A stretch of DNA of 64,000 nucleotides from Umezawaea sp036375055 (lineage in GTDB: Bacteria; Actinomycetota; Actinomycetes; Mycobacteriales; Pseudonocardiaceae): assembly GCF_036375055.1 (NCBI RefSeq), contig NZ_DASUSQ010000046.1, positions 310,001 to 374,000 of the forward strand. Direction: 5' to 3'. This document shows positions 58,813 through 64,000 of the stretch, piece after piece. A program made the position numbers and the translations under genes. The notes under the pieces were generated by a model. That model did not search any database, was not told the DNA's origin, and worked only from the letters and a program-made list of their open reading frames with translations. Each line of letters starts with the position of its first letter. The stretch's first letter is position 1.

Positions 58813-60206
58813 GCCTTGACTCCCTTGTGCGTGGTGCGGGTGACGAGCAGGGCCAGCGCCGTGACGACGCCGGCGATGACGAATCCGGTGGTGTACGACG
58901 ATTCGGCCGCGACGTCCGACCCCGACGGGGTCCCGGCGGCGAGGAGCACACCGGCGAACATCCCGCCCGAGGCCATCCCGAGCACGCGGGACACCAGGAT
59001 CAGGCTGGTGGCGACGCCGGTCTCGTTCGGCGCGGCGGAGGTCGCGATGCCGGTCGTCATCGCGGTGACGACCAGGCCGCTGGCCAGTGCGACCAGTGCC
59101 TTGCCGACGACGAGATGCCACGCCTCGGTGTGCACGACCGCCATGGCGACCAGGGCCAGGGTCATGACGACGACCCCGGCGGTGGCCACGGAACGTGAGC
59201 CGGAACGCCGCTCCCAGTTCCCGCCCACCGGTCCGGCCAGCGTCGCGACCACGGTGCCGGGCAACAGGAACAAGCCGATCTCGGTGGCGCTGGCCCCGAA
59301 ACCATAACCGTCACCGGACGCGCTCCACAGCTGCGTGACGAGGAACATCCCCATCGAGGTGCCGACGCAGATCATGAACGTCAGCACACCCGACTTCCAC
59401 ATCACGGGCCGGGCCAGCAAGCGCAGGTCGATCAGCGGCGAGGCCGCGTGACGTTCGACGGCGATCCAGCCGGCCACCAGTGCGGCCAGGAGCACGACGA
59501 GGCCGCAGAGCACGAGCGGCCGCGAAGCGAGGTCGAGCGCGAAGTTGATCGTGAGCATGAACGTGACCAACACCCCGCTCAGCAGGACCAGCCCAGGCCA
59601 GTCGACCCCGGCGTCGTCCGACCGGTCCGCCGAATCCGCCGGCACCAACCGGGTCACGAGAAGGGTGGCCACGATGACGGCGATCGTCGGCAGCGCGAAC
59701 ATCCAGTGCCGGGACAGCTGTTCCGCCACGGGACCGGCCAGCAGCATGCCCGCCATCCCGCCTCCCACGAACAGTCCGCTGACCACCCCGATGGCCACCT
59801 TCGACTCCCCCGCGGACAGGTGCTTGCGCACGACGATGAACGACAGGGGCAGCGCGCCGACCATCGCGCCCTGCAGGACCTGGCCGACCAGCAGCACGGG
59901 CAGGCCCGGCGCGAGTGCGGACACCATGCCGCCGACGCACACCACGACCATCAGCCGGATCAGGACCCGTTTTCCGCCGTAGCGGTCGCCGAGCCTGCCC
60001 GCCAGCGGTGTGACGAGTGCGCCGGTGATCGGGAGCAGGATGCTGAGCAGTGCCCCTCCGGTGGGCCCCATGTCCAGTTCGCGTTGCAGGAGCGGGACCG
60101 TCGGCTGCACCACCGACTCCAGGGCACCGCTGGCGAGGGCCAGCAGGCCGAGAGCCCCGACCGCGGCCTTCCCTGCCCGCACCGGAGGTGTCAGGGTGAT
60201 GGTCAT
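58809..60206 (-). CDS. MFS transporter coupled to the monooxygenase
   Basis: 465 residues from the ATG at 60206 (AAAGGAAC upstream). The open frame continues upstream without a stop into an FtsX relic, so the start is set by the ribosome site and the family N-terminus. About 14 segments with SGALESVVQPTVPLLQRELD, AGRLGDRYGGKRVLIRLMVV, GQVLQGAMVGALPLSFIVVR. DHA2-like exporter. The regulator for this pair is not evident. Confidence 0.9.
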   Translation of the reverse strand: MTITLTPPVRAGKAAVGALGLLALASGALESVVQPTVPLLQRELDMGPTGGALLSILLPITGALVTPLAGRLGDRYGGKRVLIRLMVVVCVGGMVSALAPGLPVLLVGQVLQGAMVGALPLSFIVVRKHLSAGESKVAIGVVSGLFVGGGMAGMLLAGPVAEQLSRHWMFALPTIAVIVATLLVTRLVPADSADRSDDAGVDWPGLVLLSGVLVTFMLTINFALDLASRPLVLCGLVVLLAALVAGWIAVERHAASPLIDLRLLARPVMWKSGVLTFMICVGTSMGMFLVTQLWSASGDGYGFGASATEIGLFLLPGTVVATLAGPVGGNWERRSGSRSVATAGVVVMTLALVAMAVVHTEAWHLVVGKALVALASGLVVTAMTTGIATSAAPNETGVATSLILVSRVLGMASGGMFAGVLLAAGTPSGSDVAAESSYTTGFVIAGVVTALALLVTRTTHKGVKA

Positions 60207-60242
60207 GGAGTTCCTTTCTGTGACGGGAAAGTGAGTGAGGAA

Positions 60243-60802
60243 TCTGCCGGGCTGCTCGACGGCGAGCGCTGCCCCGGCCGGTCGACCGCGCGTCGCCCGC
60301 CAGGCGGGCAGGAGCGTGGCTCCGAGCGTCAGCAGGACGGTCAGCGCGGCCGTCGACGCGGAGATCCACGGGGACCCGGCGGGCAGCACCTGCCCGAGGC
60401 GCTTGAGGCTGACCGGTACCAGGATCCCGAGCACGGCGACGGTGCCCAGCGCGATGCCGCCGGAGCCGGGATCGCTGCCTCCGAGCCGGCCATCCGCAGC
60501 ACCTGGCCACGTGTCGAGCCCGCGAGCCGCTGCAGCCCGAACTCCCGCCGCCTCGCCGTCATGCTCGACACCAGCGTGTTGATCACCGTGATCGCCGCGT
60601 ACCCCGCGATCACGACCACCATGAGGTAGACCGCGAAGTTGGCGGTCGTCTTCTGCTCGTCGAACTCCCGGAGCAGGGCGTCGCGGCCGGTTGCCGTCAG
60701 GCCGCCCTCGGCGGAGGTCACCTCGGTCAGGTCCGCCACCAACCGTCCGGGGTCGGTGCCCTCGTCGGCTTTGACCAGGATCCGCGTCGCGTGTGCCTCG
60801 GT
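60243..60802 (-). pseudogene. FtsX-type ABC permease, C-terminal relic
   Basis: One frame reads EAHATRILVKADEGTDPGRL, ANFAVYLMVVVIAGYAAITV, INTLVSSMTARRREFGLQRL and AGSTRGQVLRMAGSEAA, the last membrane helices of a MacB/FtsX permease. It then shifts frame to LGILVPVSLKRLGQVLPAGS and LLTLGATLLPAWRATRGRPA. Only the C-terminal ~190 of ~800 residues remain, with a frameshift, fused at its upstream end to the ATPase relic. Confidence 0.8.
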
Positions 60803-61230
60803 GGTGTGAGCGGCTGGGCGAGGCCGACCCGGTCGAGGATCCGCGCGACCCGGTCCCGGTCGGGTGTGCGGCCGGCGAGCCGCAGCGGCGACGTCACGTT
60901 CTGCCGCACGGTCGAGACCGGAAGCAGGTTGAACGCCGGGAAGACGAACCCGATCCGGTCCCGCCGCAGTTCGGTCGACTCGGTCTCGGTCATCTCGCCG
61001 AGCTCGTGCTCCTCGATCAGCACCGAACCGGACGTCGGCTGATCGAGCCCGGCCGCGCACTGCAACAGGGTGCTCTTGGCGGAACCCGACGGCCTCGTGA
61101 TCGCCGTGAACGTTCCCCGGTCGAACCGCGTCGTCACCTCCTCCAGCGCCACCACCTGGTTGTCGCGCCTCCCGTAGAGCTTGCGAACGGCCGTCAGCCG
61201 AATCGCGCCGGTGCCGTGTGCGGGGTTCAT
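60803..61230 (-). pseudogene. ABC ATPase (LolD/MacB type), truncated and with damaged Walker A
   Basis: From the ATG at 61230: IRLTAVRKLYGRRDNQVVAL, TAITRPSGSAKSTLLQCAAG, RRDRIGFVFPAFNLLPVSTV and RILDRVGLAQPLT. The Walker A should read GPSGSGKST; both glycines are changed (R and A), so ATP binding would fail. The Q-loop (FQ) is FP. The frame is cut at about residue 140, before the LSGGQ signature and Walker B, and runs into permease sequence. Clearly dead. Confidence 0.85.
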
Positions 61231-61574
61231 CGAACTTCTTCCTGCCGCTTCGCCGTCCGAGCCGGTGCCGGACGGTTCCGCCACCAACCCTGTCGCGCGC
61301 CGCGGTGCCGCACATCGTTTGCCGAGACCGTCCTCGCCTGGTGCGCGCGAACCGGTCCGGCCCGTTTCTGGTGCGAACGCACTACACGCGTGCGGGCGGC
61401 CGTCCCTGGACGTGGGTGTCGCCTGCTTCACCACCGATGGCGGACACACACCGCCGAACGCCGCCTGCCTTGAGCTGCGTCGGGCGAACCAGATCCCGGG
61501 GTCGGCGGCGTCCAACTCCAACTTCGCGGAATCAACCATTTAGGCTGAACACGTGCTGCGGTTGACGGACATCG
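61231..61574. other. Divergent spacer before the NarL-type operon
   Basis: 344 bases between the dead ABC gene and the histidine kinase. It must hold the kinase promoter (AT-rich patch ATCAACCATTTAGGCTGAAC at 61530-61549, a possible -10 region). No gene is recognisable. Confidence 0.4.
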
Positions 61575-62804
61575 ATGACGAACCGGCGTAGTGCACCTCC
61601 GACGCAGGCCGGGTCGTGGTGGCGGGAGGGAGCGGTCGTCGCGGTGGCGTTCGCGCTCTGCCTGCTCGGTGGTGCGCTGCGGGTGGACGACACGGTGACG
61701 TCGCCGCCGGCGACGGCCTACGTCCTCGCCGCGGTGTCGTCCGGGTTGCTCGCCGTGCGACTGCGCGCACCGGTCGCCATCGTGATCGCCACCACCCTGT
61801 GCGGTGTCCTGGTCGCGCCGACGGGCCTGCTGTTGACCCCGCTCATGGTGGCCCCCACCGCCATCAGCGCCTACTCTCTCGCCGTCCGCACCGAGGGGCC
61901 GGTGACGCCCGCGGTCTTGCTCCCGGCGGCCGCGCTGCTGGTCGCCGGCCCCCCGTTCTTCGAAGCGGACTTCTCGTGGGCGGACACCGGCAGGCTGGCG
62001 ACCGTGGCCGCGACACCGCTCGTGGCCGCCGTGCTCGGTCGCTCGACGCGGCACCGGAGGGCCTACCTGACGATCATGGAGGATCGAGCGCGCCGGGCCG
62101 AGGAAACCCTGGACGACGAGGCACGCCGGAGGGTGGCCGGGGAACGGCTTCGCATCGCCCGCGAGCTGCACGACCTGGTGGCCCACCAGATCACCCTGGC
62201 CAACGCGCAGGCCACCGTCGCCGCTCACCTGTTCGCGACCCGCCCGGAACAAGCCCGCACGAGCCTGGACGAACTGGTCAGGACCACCCGCCACGCCCTC
62301 GACGAACTGCGGGCCGCGGTCGGTCTGCTGCGCCAACCCGAAGACACCTCCGCACTCACCGAGCCCGCGCCGGGGCTGTCGCAGGTTCCCGAGCTGCTGA
62401 GCACCTTCCACCGTGCGGGCCTGGCGGTGTCGATGCACGAGGACGGCACGGCCAGACCGCTACCGCCTGCGGTGGACCTCACCGCCTACCGCGTCATCCA
62501 GGAGGCCCTGACCAACGTGACCAAGCACGCCGCCACCGGGAGCGCCGAGGTGCGCCTGGTCTGGAACCGCGACCACGTGATCATCACGGTCACCGACGAC
62601 GGCGAGGGCTCCCGCAAGCCTCGGGGGCACCCGCCCGGCTACGGCCTGATCGGAATGCGTGAACGGGCCACCGCGGTCGGCGGAAGCCTCAGCGCCGACG
62701 TGCGCCCCCAAGGGGGTTTCCTGGTCTCCGCCCACCTGCCTCTTCCCGCCGCGGGCACCCCGGCGCGGAGGACCGACGGAGCGACCGATGGCGAGGGCCG
62801 ATGA
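61575..62804 (+). CDS. Sensor histidine kinase, HisKA_3 (NarL-partner) type
   Basis: 409 residues. N-terminal half has about five membrane segments (VVAVAFALCLLGGALRV, AYVLAAVSSGLLAVRLRAPV, TLCGVLVAPTGLLLTPLMVA, VLLPAAALLVAGPPFFEA), like DesK-type sensors. The H-box RLRIARELHDLVAHQITLAN carries the phosphorylated His. The ATPase domain shows TAYRVIQEALTNVTKHA and GYGLIGMRERATAVGGSLSA. Its stop overlaps the response-regulator start. In actinomycetes such pairs usually flank and control an ABC exporter; the one here is destroyed. Confidence 0.94.
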   Translation: MTNRRSAPPTQAGSWWREGAVVAVAFALCLLGGALRVDDTVTSPPATAYVLAAVSSGLLAVRLRAPVAIVIATTLCGVLVAPTGLLLTPLMVAPTAISAYSLAVRTEGPVTPAVLLPAAALLVAGPPFFEADFSWADTGRLATVAATPLVAAVLGRSTRHRRAYLTIMEDRARRAEETLDDEARRRVAGERLRIARELHDLVAHQITLANAQATVAAHLFATRPEQARTSLDELVRTTRHALDELRAAVGLLRQPEDTSALTEPAPGLSQVPELLSTFHRAGLAVSMHEDGTARPLPPAVDLTAYRVIQEALTNVTKHAATGSAEVRLVWNRDHVIITVTDDGEGSRKPRGHPPGYGLIGMRERATAVGGSLSADVRPQGGFLVSAHLPLPAAGTPARRTDGATDGEGR

Positions 62805-63538
62805 CTCACGACGCACCAGGCGACGGACCGGACGCAGGCGAAGGGGCCGGGGATGTCGCTGTGCCGCTCCGGGTTCTCCTCGCCGACGATCAGGCGTTGC
62901 TGCGCGGCGCCTTCCGCACCCTCCTCGACAGCGCCGACGACATCACCGTGGTCGGCGAGGCGGGCGACGGCAGGGAGGCGGTGACCCTCACCCGCAAGTT
63001 GCGCCCGGACGTGGTGATCACGGACATCCGGATGCCCGGCACCGATGGCCTCGTCGCCACCGCGGAGATCTGCGCCGATCCGGATCTGCGTGCCACCCGC
63101 GTCCTGATCCTCACCACCTACGAGACCGACGAGTACATCGCACGAGCCCTGCGCGCCGGGGCCAGCGGCTTCATCGGCAAGGGGATCGAGGCGCAGGGCC
63201 TGCTCGACGCCGTGCGCACGATCGCCAACGGCGACACCCTCCTGTCCCCGGCGGCGACCCGCTCCCTGGTGGCCCGTTTCCTCGCCACGCCGGCCGACCC
63301 CTCGCCACGCCACCCCGAACGACTCACCGCACTCACGCCGCGCGAACGCGAGATGGTCATTCTCGTCGCGACCGGTCTGTCCAATGTGGAGATCGCCGAT
63401 CGGATGCACCTCAGCCCCTTCACCGTTCGCGCCCACGTGCAGCGCGCCATGTCCAAACTGGACGCACGAGACCGGGCGCAACTCGTTGTCATCGCCTACC
63501 AGACCGGTCTGGTGACCGGAACGGAGAGTCCCGCCTAG
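62801..63538 (+). CDS. NarL/LuxR-type response regulator
   Basis: 245 residues, starting in the kinase stop (ATGA). A ~20-residue acidic N-terminal extension precedes the receiver (VLLADDQALLRGAFRTLLDS; phosphorylated Asp75 in VVITDIRMPG; TTYETDEY; Lys in FIGKGIE). The LuxR HTH is at ~176-240: LTPREREMVILVATGLSNVE and IADRMHLSPFTVRAHVQRAM. Pairs with the upstream kinase. Confidence 0.95.
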   Translation: MTHDAPGDGPDAGEGAGDVAVPLRVLLADDQALLRGAFRTLLDSADDITVVGEAGDGREAVTLTRKLRPDVVITDIRMPGTDGLVATAEICADPDLRATRVLILTTYETDEYIARALRAGASGFIGKGIEAQGLLDAVRTIANGDTLLSPAATRSLVARFLATPADPSPRHPERLTALTPREREMVILVATGLSNVEIADRMHLSPFTVRAHVQRAMSKLDARDRAQLVVIAYQTGLVTGTESPA

Positions 63539-63741
63539 ACAGACGTCCCCCGAACGGGTCGGCACCGGCGGATCACGGCCGCGCCGCCGTCGTACCCCGG
63601 TGCTATTCGAGCTCGCGCAGGCAGCCGACGCGCCCATCAAGGTGCTGTTGCGGACGGCCTCTCGCCACAGCGCGGGAAAGTCCTGTGGGGTGTCAAACAC
63701 CGTAACCCGCGTGGATGAGGTTCTCGGCAGGCACGGTCGTG

Positions 63742-64000
63742 TCACGGCGCGGCGACCGGCACCTGGTCCAGCCGCTCACGGATCGACGCGCTGTCGTCGT
63801 GCCCCAGGCGTTTGAGGATGGCGAGGGCCCGTGTCCACGCTGCCCGCGCCGATGGCTCCTCGCCTGCGGCTCGGTGGGCGTCGCCGACGAGGACCAGGCC
63901 TCCTGCTTCGCGGTACTGGTCGCCCAACGTGCGGAACAGCGTGATCGCCTTCCCGTGGTGGGTCACGGATTCGGCGTGGTCGCCCAGCTGGTGGTAGGCG
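63742..64000 (-). CDS. C-terminus of a TPR-repeat protein, runs off the window
   Basis: The minus frame is open to the last base. It shows AYHQLGDHAESVTHHGKAIT, LFRTLGDQYREAGGLVLVGD and AHRAAGEEPSARAAWTRALA, tandem tetratricopeptide repeats, and ends ERLDQVPVAAP. This is the usual tail of large SARP/AfsR-like or NB-ARC/TPR regulators, but the diagnostic N-terminal domains lie outside. The 203-base gap before it (63539-63741) holds nothing recognisable. Confidence 0.75.
   Translation of the reverse strand, partial: AYHQLGDHAESVTHHGKAITLFRTLGDQYREAGGLVLVGDAHRAAGEEPSARAAWTRALAILKRLGHDDSASIRERLDQVPVAAP

Overview
This is a 64 kb, very GC-rich window with the codon use, GTG starts, regulator density and small secreted proteins of a filamentous actinomycete. 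The genus is not provable from the window; a Pseudonocardiales-type organism (Saccharothrix, Lentzea, Actinosynnema) is my inference. I see no rRNA, tRNA, CRISPR array, ribosomal protein or other core gene. Regulators, transporters, oxidoreductases and broken genes dominate, so this looks like an accessory stretch of chromosome.

Layout. 1-4 kb: a cut-off TetR regulator, a VOC protein, a second TetR with a two-site operator in front of a decayed P450/ferredoxin cassette, and a STAS anti-sigma antagonist. 4-10 kb: a large protein with a deaminase-type HAE...PCxxC core, an N-terminal stretch resembling a nuclear localisation signal and an acidic tail; then secreted and membrane proteins, including a DUF11/RTX protein. 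10-15 kb: an aldo/keto reductase with a MerR-type promoter, transposon debris, NhaA, a MarR remnant and a lone RCK (TrkA-N) protein. 15-19 kb: an OmpR-type two-component operon with matching 11-bp-period direct repeats upstream and downstream of it. 19-24 kb: a MarR-associated set (flavin reductase with membrane domain, metallo-beta-lactamase, CMD-like protein, secreted Kelch protein). 24-30 kb: a TetR-controlled ABC exporter, an EF-hand protein and a BisC/DMSO-reductase-type molybdoenzyme. 30-35 kb: a translationally coupled pair of large membrane proteins, one an alpha/beta hydrolase whose two active-site motifs are separated by a membrane domain.

35-44 kb holds two related modules that share one operator motif. 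Each has a TetR closely resembling tetracycline-repressor-type proteins and a quinone oxidoreductase, which is intact in one module and a deleted, frameshifted relic in the other. MFS pumps and two tandem flavin monooxygenases are associated with them. 44-57 kb is a catabolic cluster: GntR, FAD oxidoreductase, IlvD/Edd-type dehydratase, MBL hydrolase, carboxylesterase, LacI, enoyl-CoA hydratase, CoA-transferase and MHS transporter. Identical LacI-type operators stand before lacI and between the CoA-transferase and the transporter. 57-64 kb has another monooxygenase-MFS pair, the wreck of an ABC transporter, an intact NarL-type two-component system that probably once controlled it, and the end of a TPR protein.

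The most unusual features are the deaminase-like protein, the split-hydrolase membrane pair, the shared-operator TetR modules and the LacI regulon. Many loci show the same history: an intact regulator and operator beside a deleted target gene.
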